A stretch of 64,000 nucleotides of DNA from an uncultured Clostridia bacterium (GTDB lineage Bacteria > Bacillota > Clostridia > TANB77 > CAG-465). The position numbers and the translations under genes were made by a program. The stretch covers positions 1-64,000 of the forward strand of contig CAKOYF010000001.1 of assembly GCA_934130595.1 (NCBI GenBank). The letters run 5' to 3'. Position 1 is the first letter of the stretch; the number at the start of each line of letters is the position of its first letter. This document shows, piece by piece, positions 49,788 through 57,466 of this stretch. A model generated the notes under the pieces. The model was given only the letters and a program-made list of their open reading frames with translations. It did not search any database and was not told the origin of the DNA.

Positions 49788-50309
49788 CTATATTAATTCG
49801 ATTATAGCCATTTCAGCTGCATCGCCACGTCTAGCAACTAATTTAATTATTCTAGTGTATCCACCTTTTGCTTCATATTTTGGAGCAATTTCGTTGAATA
49901 ATTTTTCTGTTAAATCAATTGTGTTTCCTTTTGCATCTTTAACTTTGTTTAATGTTTTAAACATTTTTCTTCTAGCTGCAAGTTTAGAAGCACTGTCTAC
50001 TTTAACTTCTTCTTTTACTACTTCTCTTACTACAACTTCATATTTGTTTCCATTTTTTGAAGTTTTAGTTTCTTTAACTTTTTTACCGTTTTTGTCTAAT
50101 TTAGCTCTTGAAATTGTTTTTTCTTTCATTTCGAAGTTATCTTTTTCTTTTACTGCTAAATCGATTAAACTATCTGCTAATGGTTTAACTTCTTTTGCTT
50201 TTGCAAGAGTTGTTTCAACTCTACCATTTAAGATTAAAGAAGTAACTAAGTTATTTAGCATTGCATTTCTGTGAGAAGTTGTTCTTGAAAGTTTTCTTGT
50301 TCCTGGCAT
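49788..50309 (-). CDS. rplQ: 50S ribosomal protein L17 with an internal insertion
   Basis: A 173-residue L17, against about 115-120 residues in most bacteria. The ends are canonical: RKLSRTTSHRNAMLNNLVTS and GGYTRIIKLVARRGDAAEMA. Between them, residues about 55-107 are a Lys/Glu/Val-rich insertion (ISRAKLDKNGKKVKETK, VVVREVVKEEVKVD) that looks like a beta hairpin with charged strands. The reading frame is intact, so this is a real extension and not a frameshift. It is the last gene of the alpha operon, 19 bases after rpoA. Confidence 0.95.
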   Translation of the reverse strand: MPGTRKLSRTTSHRNAMLNNLVTSLILNGRVETTLAKAKEVKPLADSLIDLAVKEKDNFEMKEKTISRAKLDKNGKKVKETKTSKNGNKYEVVVREVVKEEVKVDSASKLAARRKMFKTLNKVKDAKGNTIDLTEKLFNEIAPKYEAKGGYTRIIKLVARRGDAAEMAIIELI

Positions 50310-50328
50310 TGTAAATTTCCTCCTTTAA

Positions 50329-51282
50329 TTAGTCTTCTTTACTTTTGAATTCAAGTCCTAAATCTGCTATTTTCTTCACTACTTCGTCTAGTGATTTTTT
50401 ACCTAGATTTCTAACTTTCATCATATCTTGTTCTGTTTTGCTAACTACGTCTGCTACTGTATGTATACCAGCTCTTTTTAAGCAGTTATATGATCTTACT
50501 GAGAATTCTAATTCTTCAATTGGTGTTTCAAGAAGTTTATCTTTTAGAGATAATTCTTTTTGAGACATAATTGACATTGTTTTAGCAATTTCAGATAAGT
50601 CTATAAACATTTCTAGATGTTCATTTAATATTTTTGCTGCCATACTTAAAGCTTGATATGGTTCAATAACACCGTTAGTCCAGATCTCCATAGTTAATTT
50701 ATCATAATCTGCATTTTGACCAACTCTTGTTTTTTCAATTTGAAAATTCACTTTTTTAACAGGTGTAAATATTGAATCTATTGGTAAAGCTGTTAATGGT
50801 AGTTCTTTATCAGAATAGTTTGCTCTAGTTCCTTCTCTATATCCTCTACCTTTTATAGCTGTCATATCAATATTTAATTCAGAATTTTCATCAACATATG
50901 CAATATGTAAATCTTTGTTTACAACTGACATACTAGAATCTGTTACTATATCACCAGCAGTAACTTCACAAGGTCCTTTTACTCTAATTGAAAGTTCCTT
51001 TTTGTCTCTGTCGTCACATTTTAAACAAACTTGTTTTAAGTTTAAAATTAAATCTGTAACAGTTTCTGTAACACCTGGTACTGTTGAAAATTCATGTGAT
51101 ACACCATCAATTTTTACTGTATCAATAGCATATCCTGGTAAAGAAGAAAGTAATATTCTTCTTAAAGAATTACCTAAAGTAATTCCGAACCCTCTTTCTA
51201 GTGGTTCAACTTCAAATCTTGCATAAAATGTATCTGCGTTAACGTCAACACATTTTATTTCTGGTCTTTGCATTTCAATCAT
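50329..51282 (-). CDS. rpoA: RNA polymerase alpha subunit
   Basis: A 317-residue alpha subunit. The N-terminal assembly domain has FEVEPLERGFGITLGNSLRR and LPGYAIDTVKIDGVSHEFS. The C-terminal domain (about 245-310) has SVRSYNCLKRAGIHTVADV and KVRNLGKKSLDEV for UP-element and activator contacts. GGAGG lies eight bases before the ATG. It sits between rpsD and rplQ in the standard alpha operon order. Confidence 0.98.
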   Translation of the reverse strand: MIEMQRPEIKCVDVNADTFYARFEVEPLERGFGITLGNSLRRILLSSLPGYAIDTVKIDGVSHEFSTVPGVTETVTDLILNLKQVCLKCDDRDKKELSIRVKGPCEVTAGDIVTDSSMSVVNKDLHIAYVDENSELNIDMTAIKGRGYREGTRANYSDKELPLTALPIDSIFTPVKKVNFQIEKTRVGQNADYDKLTMEIWTNGVIEPYQALSMAAKILNEHLEMFIDLSEIAKTMSIMSQKELSLKDKLLETPIEELEFSVRSYNCLKRAGIHTVADVVSKTEQDMMKVRNLGKKSLDEVVKKIADLGLEFKSKED

Positions 51283-51360
51283 TATAATTTCCTCCTCCTA
51301 GCCCGCTCTGATTACACGCGCTATTTATAATATTTTAAATGATTAATTATTACCTATTAA

Positions 51361-51990
51361 CTAGTTCTTAGAGTATAACTCAACTATTAGGTTCTCTTGA
51401 ACTTCTAAGTCTACATCTTCTCTAACTGGTTTTCTAACAACTTTTGCTTCCATTTTTTCTTTGTCTACTTCTAACCAAGATGGAACAGCTCTTAATTTGT
51501 TAGCTTCCATTGTAGCTACAATAGCTTTGTTATCTTTTTTAGAATCTCTAACTTTAATAACATCTCCAACTTTAACTATATAAGATGGAATGTTTACTTT
51601 TCTACCATTTACTTCTAGCATTTCATATCCAACTAATTGTCTTGATTCTGCTCTAGAAGCACCAATACCCATTCTATATGCGATATTGTCTAATCTTAAT
51701 TCTAGTTGTTCAAATAATGTATCTGAAGTAACTCCTTCTCTTCTGAAGGCTTCTTCATAATATTTTCTGAATTGAGATTCAGAAACTCTATAATAATTCT
51801 TAGTTTTTTGTTTTGCTCTTAATTGAAGGCCATATTCAGATAATTTTACTCTGTTTTTACCATGTTGTCCTGGAGCATATGATCTTCTATCTAATGCGCA
51901 TTTTGCTGTATTACATCTTTCGCCTTTTAAGAAAAGTTTAGATCCTTCTCTTCTACATTTCTTACATACTGCGTCTGTATATCTTGCCAT
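51361..51990 (-). CDS. rpsD: 30S ribosomal protein S4 (zinc-binding form)
   Basis: A 209-residue primary 16S rRNA-binding protein. The N-terminal cysteines C9, C12, C26 and C31 (CKKCRREG, CNTAKC) show the zinc-binding C+ form. The S4 domain (about 97-160) has LELRLDNIAYRMGIGASRAE and LVGYEMLEVNGRKVNIPSY. In many Firmicutes rpsD lies elsewhere and is autoregulated; here it is in the alpha operon between rpsK and rpoA, as in Clostridia. Confidence 0.97.
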   Translation of the reverse strand: MARYTDAVCKKCRREGSKLFLKGERCNTAKCALDRRSYAPGQHGKNRVKLSEYGLQLRAKQKTKNYYRVSESQFRKYYEEAFRREGVTSDTLFEQLELRLDNIAYRMGIGASRAESRQLVGYEMLEVNGRKVNIPSYIVKVGDVIKVRDSKKDNKAIVATMEANKLRAVPSWLEVDKEKMEAKVVRKPVREDVDLEVQENLIVELYSKN

Positions 51991-52008
51991 TTTATCTTTA
52001 CACCCCCA

Positions 52009-52398
52009 CTATACTCTTCTTCTCTTTGGTGGTCTACAACCATTATGTGGTATTGGAGTAACATCTTTAATCATGCTAATTTCCAATCCTGCAGCTTGAA
52101 GTGATCTAATAGCTGCTTCTCTTCCAGAACCAGGTCCTTTTACGAATACTTCAACAGTCTTTAGGCCATGTTCTTTAGCTGCATTAGCTGCTGCTTCTGC
52201 TGCTTGACCTGCTGCAAAAGGAGTATTTTTTCTAGAACCTTTAAATCCTAGTCCACCAGCGCTTGCCCAAGATAATACATTTCCTTGAGAATCTGTCATT
52301 GTAACAATTGTGTTGTTAAATGATGATTGAATGTGTGCAGCACCAGTTGATACATTCTTTTTAACTTTTTTCTTTGCTACTACTTTTTTCTTAGCCAT
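52009..52398 (-). CDS. rpsK: 30S ribosomal protein S11
   Basis: A 129-residue ribosomal protein with AHIQSSFNNTIVTMTDSQGN, PFAAGQAAEAAANAAKEHG and the C-terminal PHNGCRPPKRRRV, all family hallmarks. It binds near the 16S platform. It lies five bases after rpsM in the alpha operon. Confidence 0.98.
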   Translation of the reverse strand: MAKKKVVAKKKVKKNVSTGAAHIQSSFNNTIVTMTDSQGNVLSWASAGGLGFKGSRKNTPFAAGQAAEAAANAAKEHGLKTVEVFVKGPGSGREAAIRSLQAAGLEISMIKDVTPIPHNGCRPPKRRRV

Positions 52399-52403
52399 TT
52401 TTA

Positions 52404-52775
52404 CTATACTCCTTTCTTACCTGCGATTGCTACTGCTTTACCTTTTCTAGTTCTAGCGTTTGTTTTTGTTCTTTGTCCACGAACAGGTAATCTTCTTTTA
52501 TGTCTTTGTCCTCTGTAGCAATTAATTTCCATTAATCTTTTGATATTTAAAGCTACCTCTTTACGAAGGTCTCCTTCAACAACATAATCTCTTTCGATTA
52601 TTTCTCTGATTTTAGCTTCTTCTTCTTCTGTAAAATCTTTTACTCTTTTTGTTGTTTCTATACCAGCTTCTGCTAGTATTTTTCTAGCAGCAGGACGTCC
52701 TATTCCATATATAGAAGTTAGTCCAATTTCTGCTACTTTGTTTTTTGGTAAATCTACTCCAGCTATACGTGCCAT
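52404..52775 (-). CDS. rpsM: 30S ribosomal protein S13
   Basis: A 123-residue ribosomal protein with MARIAGVDLPKNKVAEIGLT at the start, YGIGRPAARKI, and the basic tail GQRHKRRLPVRGQRTKTNAR followed by TRKGK. It contacts the P-site tRNA and the subunit bridge. It follows rpmJ closely in the alpha operon. Confidence 0.98.
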   Translation of the reverse strand: MARIAGVDLPKNKVAEIGLTSIYGIGRPAARKILAEAGIETTKRVKDFTEEEEAKIREIIERDYVVEGDLRKEVALNIKRLMEINCYRGQRHKRRLPVRGQRTKTNARTRKGKAVAIAGKKGV

Positions 52776-52792
52776 TTACTATACCCCCCAAA

Positions 52793-52906
52793 TTAACCTT
52801 GTCTTTGTTTGTGTTTAGGATTTTCACAGATTACACGAACTACTCCGTTTCTTCTGATAACCTTACACTTCTCACAAATTTTTTTTACAGATGGTCTTAC
52901 TTTCAT
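52793..52906 (-). CDS. rpmJ: 50S ribosomal protein L36
   Basis: A 37-residue protein starting MKVRPSVKKICEKCKVIRRN and ending with CENPKHKQRQG. The C-C-C-H set shows the zinc-binding C+ form. AGGAGG lies upstream. It occupies its standard place between infA and rpsM, although the gap to infA is 153 bases and contains two structured elements. Confidence 0.97.
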   Translation of the reverse strand: MKVRPSVKKICEKCKVIRRNGVVRVICENPKHKQRQG

Positions 52907-52926
52907 TTTAAAATCCTCCTTAAAAG

Positions 52927-52948
52927 TTTTGTTAATTAATTAACAAAA
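52927..52948. repeat. 22-bp perfect palindrome upstream of rpmJ
   Basis: TTTTGTTAATTAATTAACAA plus AA is its own reverse complement. It lies just before the rpmJ ribosome binding site; it may be a protein site or an RNA hairpin in the leader. Confidence 0.6.
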
Positions 52949-52980
52949 GTAAGTATAAAATTATATAATAAATAATCAGT

Positions 52981-53010
52981 TTAAAATAAAAGGATATTAG
53001 GCTTAATCCT
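52981..53010 (-). terminator. Possible attenuator between infA and rpmJ
   Basis: Minus-strand stem AGGATTA / TAATATCCT (two-base bulge) followed by TTTTATTTTA. It is weak, so partial termination inside the operon is more likely than a full stop. Confidence 0.45.
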
Positions 53011-53059
53011 CTTACAGCCGCTTCAAACAAGACTATTTATAACTAGTTTAAATAATAGG

Positions 53060-53281
53060 TTACTTGCTCTTTCTCCATGTGATTCTGCCTTTATTTAAAT
53101 CATATGTAGATAGTTCTATCTTAACCTCATCACCTGGTAGAATTTTTATATAGTGCATTCTAAGTTTTCCAGATATATGTGCTAAAACTTCATGTCCATT
53201 TTGAAGTCTAACTTTGAAGTTTGCATTTGGCAATGCATCAACTACAACACCTTCAACTTCTATAACATCATCTTTTGGCAT
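53060..53281 (-). CDS. infA: Translation initiation factor IF-1
   Basis: A 73-residue OB-fold factor that binds the 30S A site. It shows DVIEVEGVVVDALPNANFKV, LAHISGKLRMHYIKILPGD and DLNKGRITWR. AGGGAGG precedes the ATG. It has its own perfect-consensus promoter rather than reading through from map, so it heads the transcript infA-rpmJ-rpsM-rpsK-rpsD-rpoA-rplQ. Confidence 0.98.
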   Translation of the reverse strand: MPKDDVIEVEGVVVDALPNANFKVRLQNGHEVLAHISGKLRMHYIKILPGDEVKIELSTYDLNKGRITWRKSK

Positions 53282-53338
53282 TTTCTTACCTCCCTATTAT
53301 TGATAAGCCCTTTATATAGGGCAAAATATAACACATAT

Positions 53339-53367
53339 ATTATAACTTAATTTATAAATATTGTCAA
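53339..53367 (-). promoter_or_regulatory. Sigma-A promoter of the infA-rplQ operon
   Basis: TTGACA at 53362-53367, 17 bases, TATAAT at 53339-53344. A small leader hairpin GCCC...GGGC lies at 53307-53322. Confidence 0.92.
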
Positions 53368-53407
53368 CCATTTTATTACTTTTTTTGAATATTTGTACAT
53401 TGTAAAG

Positions 53408-53459
53408 AAAAAAAGCATCTGAAAAAATTAAATTTTAAATTTAACTTATTCAAATGCTT
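53408..53459 (-). terminator. Intrinsic terminator of adk-map
   Basis: Long imperfect hairpin with outer stem AAGCAT.TGAA / TTCAGATGCTT and inner AAATTT pairing, then seven T residues. Confidence 0.82.
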
Positions 53460-53472
53460 ATAATTTATAAAA

Positions 53473-54270
53473 TTACATTTTTAATTCTGCTCTTTCTCTT
53501 TTAGATAATGTTAGAATTTCAGGTTCACCCTTTGTAACAAGTATTGTATTTTCATAATGTGCTGCTAAGCTACCATCCTCTGTAATTATTGTCCATCCAT
53601 CATCTAATTCTAAGATATCAGCTTTACCTTGAATAACCATAGGCTCAATAGCAAGTGTCATTCCAGCTTCTATTCTTGGACCTCTTCCAGCTTTTCCATA
53701 GTTTGGAATACCTGGATCTTCATGCATTTCTCTTCCTATACCATGACCTTGGAACTCTCTTACTACACTATATCCTTGAGATTCAACATATTCTCCTATA
53801 GCATGAGAAATATCTCCAATTCTATATCCTACTTTTGCATATTTTATTCCCTCAAAAAATGCTTGTTTTGTAACATCAATTAATCTTTGTGCATCTTTTG
53901 AAATTTTTCCTACTACAAAAGTTCTAGCTGCATCACCATTATAACCATTTTTTAGTGCTACAGTATCTACACTTACTATGTCTCCTTCTTGTATTATTTT
54001 ATGTTTAGAAGGAACGCCATGTATAACTTCATCATTTATTGATACACATATAGATGCTGGAAAAGGAGGAACTCCTTTAACTCCTATATCATATCCTTTT
54101 TCTGCTGGTATAGCTCCAAGACTTCTCATTTTCTTTTCTGCTATTTGATCTAATTCCCAAGTACTCATTCCTGGTTTAATTTTTTGTTGTAATTCTTCAT
54201 AAACTAGAGCAACTACTCTACATGCTTCACGCATTAACTCTATTTCTTTAGAATTTTTTATTGTTATCAT
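53473..54270 (-). CDS. map: Methionine aminopeptidase, type I
   Basis: A 265-residue metallopeptidase that removes initiator Met. Metal-site residues lie in SVDTVALKNGYNGDAART (two Asp), REFQGHGIGREMHEDP (His) and LAIEPM with a later Glu (WTIITEDGSLAAHYE). Length and motif order are typical. It starts 21 bases after adk, and a terminator follows, so adk-map form a transcript separate from infA. Confidence 0.96.
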   Translation of the reverse strand: MITIKNSKEIELMREACRVVALVYEELQQKIKPGMSTWELDQIAEKKMRSLGAIPAEKGYDIGVKGVPPFPASICVSINDEVIHGVPSKHKIIQEGDIVSVDTVALKNGYNGDAARTFVVGKISKDAQRLIDVTKQAFFEGIKYAKVGYRIGDISHAIGEYVESQGYSVVREFQGHGIGREMHEDPGIPNYGKAGRGPRIEAGMTLAIEPMVIQGKADILELDDGWTIITEDGSLAAHYENTILVTKGEPEILTLSKRERAELKM

Positions 54271-54291
54271 TTAATTCACACTTTCTAATTT

Positions 54292-54909
54292 CTACATTTT
54301 GGCATCGTCTATAACAGTTTCTGGATTATGTGACGCATCTACTGTCATAAGTAATCCTTTTTCTCTATAGAAATCTAATATAGCCTTTGCATTTTCTTTA
54401 TATGTATTTATTCTTTTTGTTAAAGTTTCTTTTGTATCATCTGTTCTAACGCTTAAGTGTCCACCACATTTGTCACAAACATCTTCAACTTTTGGAGGAA
54501 AATCTATACCATAAGATTCTCCACATTTATCACATCTTTTTCTTTCTAAGATTCTTTTAAATGCCAATTCATCTGGTACAACAAGCTCCATAACTTTTGT
54601 TATTTGTCTATTATTTCTTTTTAATAATTCATCTAGCAAAACTGCTTGACTATATGTTCTTGGATATCCATCTAGAACAAATCCAGGTTTGCAATCTTCC
54701 TCATTAATTCTATCTTCTAATAATTTTGTTATTATATCATCTGATATAAGTTCACCTTTTTGTAATTTTTGTGCTATATCTTCATTTGTTTTTGCAACAT
54801 TTCTTAACATATCTCCTGTTGCTATATGTGGTATGTTTAGTGCTTTAGCAAGGATGTCTGATCTTGTTCCCTTACCTGTAGCTGGACCACCTGTTAAAAT
54901 ATAAATCAT
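54292..54909 (-). CDS. adk: Adenylate kinase (zinc-lid form)
   Basis: A 205-residue kinase interconverting AMP, ADP and ATP. The P-loop is TGGPATGKGTRSD, whereas most adenylate kinases have GxPGAGKGT; here Pro-Gly-Ala is Pro-Ala-Thr. AMP-binding GDMLRN and GFVLDGYPRT are present. The lid has four Cys (CDKCGESYG and CDKCGG), a structural zinc site. It is slightly short at the C-terminus. secY is its usual upstream neighbour, but tsaC lies there instead. Confidence 0.95.
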   Translation of the reverse strand: MIYILTGGPATGKGTRSDILAKALNIPHIATGDMLRNVAKTNEDIAQKLQKGELISDDIITKLLEDRINEEDCKPGFVLDGYPRTYSQAVLLDELLKRNNRQITKVMELVVPDELAFKRILERKRCDKCGESYGIDFPPKVEDVCDKCGGHLSVRTDDTKETLTKRINTYKENAKAILDFYREKGLLMTVDASHNPETVIDDAKM

Positions 54910-54937
54910 TTATCTCACTCCATTTCAAGACATATAT

Positions 54938-54966
54938 ATTATTGCATAAAAGCAGTTAATTGTAAA
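54938..54966 (-). promoter_or_regulatory. Probable promoter of adk-map
   Basis: TTTACA at 54961-54966, 17 bases, AATAAT at 54938-54943; each box has one mismatch to consensus. Confidence 0.6.
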
Positions 54967-54985
54967 GATTTTAATATTATTTTTA

Positions 54986-56029
54986 TTATAATATCTTATA
55001 TCCACATGCCCTTATCATTCTATTCATTATAGCAGTTCCTATATACTCTTTTTTTACTCCTTCTATTAAGCATACATCTAAATCATACAAATCAATTTTT
55101 CGTATTAATGAAAAGATATTTTTAGAAATATTCATTAAATCTGATTTACTACCCATTTTTATTGTAGTAATACCAAGTTTTGCTATATCTTTTTCATGTT
55201 CGTCAAAACATATAGCACCAACTTTTAAATTAGTAGAATCTTTGAATTTTCTTATTTTTTCTAGCATCTTTTCATCATCTTCATCATATTCCACCAATAT
55301 AGCATCTGTTGAAGGTGCATAATGTTTATGCTTCATACCTGGAGACTGTACAACTTCATTTTTCTTTACATCTTTAAAAACATGTTCGTCTAATCTTACT
55401 TTTATTCCTAGCTTGTTTATATCTTCTACAGAAATTTTCCCAGGTCTTAATATATCTACAACATCCCCGTCTACTTTTACAACTGTAGACTCTACACCTA
55501 TATCAGTATTTCCACCATCAACAAAATAGTCTACTCTATTATCTAATTCTTTAAAAATATCTTTTAGATTTGTACCGCTAGGTTTGCCTGATACATTAGC
55601 ACTTGGAGCAGCAATAGGTTTCTTAGCTGCATCAATAATGCTTAATGCTATATTATTATCTGGCATTCTTATTCCAACAGTATCTAGACCTGCTGTAACG
55701 CTTTTAGGTAGATTTCCTTTACATTTTAATATTATTGTAAATGGTCCTGGCCAAAAAGCTTTCATAAGTGCCATTTCTGTATCATTTGGCTTTTGTGCAA
55801 CATCTTCTAGCATTTTATAATTACTAATATGAACTATAAGAGGATTATCTTGTGGTCTTCCTTTTGCTTCAAATATTTTCTTCACAGCAACATCGTTTGT
55901 AGCATCAGCTCCAATTCCATATACTGTCTCAGTAGGAAAAACAACAATTTTCCCTTTATTTAGTGCATATGCTATATCATCTAATTCATTCTTTTTTATG
56001 TTTTCTTTAAAATCGTAAACTATACTCAT
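54986..56029 (-). CDS. tsaC: Threonylcarbamoyl-AMP synthase (Sua5/YwlC type)
   Basis: A 347-residue enzyme making threonylcarbamoyl-AMP for the t6A modification of tRNAs reading ANN codons. The N-terminal YrdC domain has GKIVVFPTETVYGIGADA, KIFEAKGRPQDNPLIVHI and GVESTVV. SPGMKHKHYAPS marks the linker to the C-terminal Sua5 domain (about 235-347). The two-domain length fits Sua5 rather than the short TsaC. It may belong to a transcript ahead of adk, though adk has a likely promoter of its own. Confidence 0.94.
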   Translation of the reverse strand: MSIVYDFKENIKKNELDDIAYALNKGKIVVFPTETVYGIGADATNDVAVKKIFEAKGRPQDNPLIVHISNYKMLEDVAQKPNDTEMALMKAFWPGPFTIILKCKGNLPKSVTAGLDTVGIRMPDNNIALSIIDAAKKPIAAPSANVSGKPSGTNLKDIFKELDNRVDYFVDGGNTDIGVESTVVKVDGDVVDILRPGKISVEDINKLGIKVRLDEHVFKDVKKNEVVQSPGMKHKHYAPSTDAILVEYDEDDEKMLEKIRKFKDSTNLKVGAICFDEHEKDIAKLGITTIKMGSKSDLMNISKNIFSLIRKIDLYDLDVCLIEGVKKEYIGTAIMNRMIRACGYKIL

Positions 56030-56070
56030 ATCTCTTTTTATCCCTAAAATATTATATCATTAAAGTCAAG

Positions 56071-56107
56071 AAAAAAGGACTAAGTCTTTTTTCTTAGTCC
56101 TTTTTTT
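56071..56107 (-). terminator. Intrinsic terminator of the MPVTG mini-protein gene
   Basis: Stem AAAAAAGGACTAAG / CTTAGTCCTTTTTT with T runs on both sides. Confidence 0.85.
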
Positions 56108-56130
56108 GTTATAAAACATTTTAAAACATT

Positions 56131-56319
56131 CTATTGTTTTTCTTGTTTGTCTTCTACAAAATCGTCGTCACTAAATCCCTTTAAGTCATTCTTTTTGTTT
56201 TCTCTTAGTACACAAAATATCAAATATAGTATTATACATATAATTGTTACACCTAATACTATCAATCCATCTGTACTAAAGAAGCCACCTGTTACAGGCA
56301 TACTTAAGTTGTTATCCAT
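56131..56319 (-). CDS. Sorting-signal-like mini-protein (MPVTGG + membrane segment)
   Basis: A 62-residue protein starting at ATG 56317-56319, with GAGG nine bases upstream. Residues 7-12 read MPVTGG, then FFSTDG, a hydrophobic segment (about 19-38) and RENKKND. This order of motif, membrane span and positive residues copies a sortase sorting signal. It matches in spacing the LPQTGGLLSADM-type end of the protein at 59012-61957. Beyond the basic residues it has an acidic tail (DDDFVEDKQEKQ). The N-terminus is too short for a signal peptide. It could be a sortase-linked anchor peptide, a membrane microprotein or a relic of a larger surface protein. Confidence 0.65.
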   Translation of the reverse strand: MDNNLSMPVTGGFFSTDGLIVLGVTIICIILYLIFCVLRENKKNDLKGFSDDDFVEDKQEKQ

Positions 56320-57427
56320 AATTTTATACCTCACTTTATGGCTATATATCATATATTCAATATATATTCTTCAAGTATTTAATTAATTATTACCATCTAC
56401 CTTTTTCGTAGTGATTGCTAAACCATATAAATTTTAAAATTAAGCATAGCAAAAATTATTTCAGCTTAAACTTAGCCAAAAATTCATACCACGCAACATC
56501 CATTATGTCATAATAGTAACACATCCATACTTTATATAAAGTTACTACTTAAGAAATTAAGTTTAATTTCTTTATAATAGTATGAATTTATATGATTATA
56601 TACTTAATATATAATACTTTAAGTAGATTATACATATAATATTACCTCTTTTTAATAATACTATACAATCCATTTTACATTTAATAATTTAAATGTTTTT
56701 TCGTAGATATTTCAAAAACTATCATCTTTAAATCTATCGAGCTCTCCTTTGATAGAAACGTATCTATTCCATATATAATAATTTTCTCGTTTATTTAAAT
56801 TTAATAATTTTTTCTACCTACATTTATCAACCTCTCTCTCTTAATACACGAAATATTAATATTCATAATATTTTTAATATATATTTGTTTGATAAAATAA
56901 CTATTTAACTTCCGTACATCTTTTTCCTTTTTAATATAATACCTAAAATCAAATTCAAATATATATTTTTTCAAAAAGATTTTAATGTTTCCTTATACTT
57001 ATTAAAATCCTATACTCTAAATTTTTTCCCACACCTTTTATTCCATTTCATACTAATGTGGAGCTGTCGTTTTTTTACTAATAGCATTGGGGGAACTATA
57101 TTTTTTTACGCAGCCAATCATAGACTATAATATCTTAATCTGTATCTAAAAAACTATTTAAAATAATTTTCTATTACATAATAATCATATCAACTTCTTT
57201 AGCCTCATAATTATCGACTAGTTTCTTTATTTCTTTGTTACCTGAATTCTAACACAATAAAATTTCAAATTCAATACGCTTTTTTACGAATTATGTAGTC
57301 TGTAATACAAGTATTTCTTTTAAATATTCCTTTGTTACATATTTGTATAATTTATATAATATGTAACAGCTGTAGTTTGTAACTATTTCTGGTTTTCCTT
57401 TATATTTAGGCATTTTGAACTAAAAAA
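56320..57427. other. 1.1-kb region without an intact gene
   Basis: No frame of credible length with a ribosome binding site was found. On the minus strand, short coding-like fragments interrupted by stops appear. One starts MPKYKGKPEIVTNYSCYI near 57414. Another, near 57175-57245, reads NKEIKKLVDNYEAKEVDMII and recalls the RPxxxxLLxDIxxGKIDxVxV segment of serine recombinases. It may hold decayed genes. A nested inverted repeat lies at 56480-56589. Confidence 0.5.
56480..56589. repeat. 110-bp segment bounded by 10-bp inverted repeats
   Basis: AAATTCATAC at 56480-56489 pairs with GTATGAATTT at 56580-56589. Inside are AGTAAC (56515-56520) with GTTACT (56541-56546) and AAGAAATTAA (56551-56560) with TTAATTTCTT (56563-56572), so RNA could fold as a three-way junction. 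Confidence 0.6.
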
Positions 57428-57462
57428 GAACACTAATATTTTTTTCATATTAGTGTTTCTTT
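57428..57462 (-). terminator. Intrinsic terminator of the 461-aa surface protein gene
   Basis: Stem GAACACTAATAT with its complement and T-rich tails on both strands. Confidence 0.85.
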
Positions 57463-57466
57463 TTTT

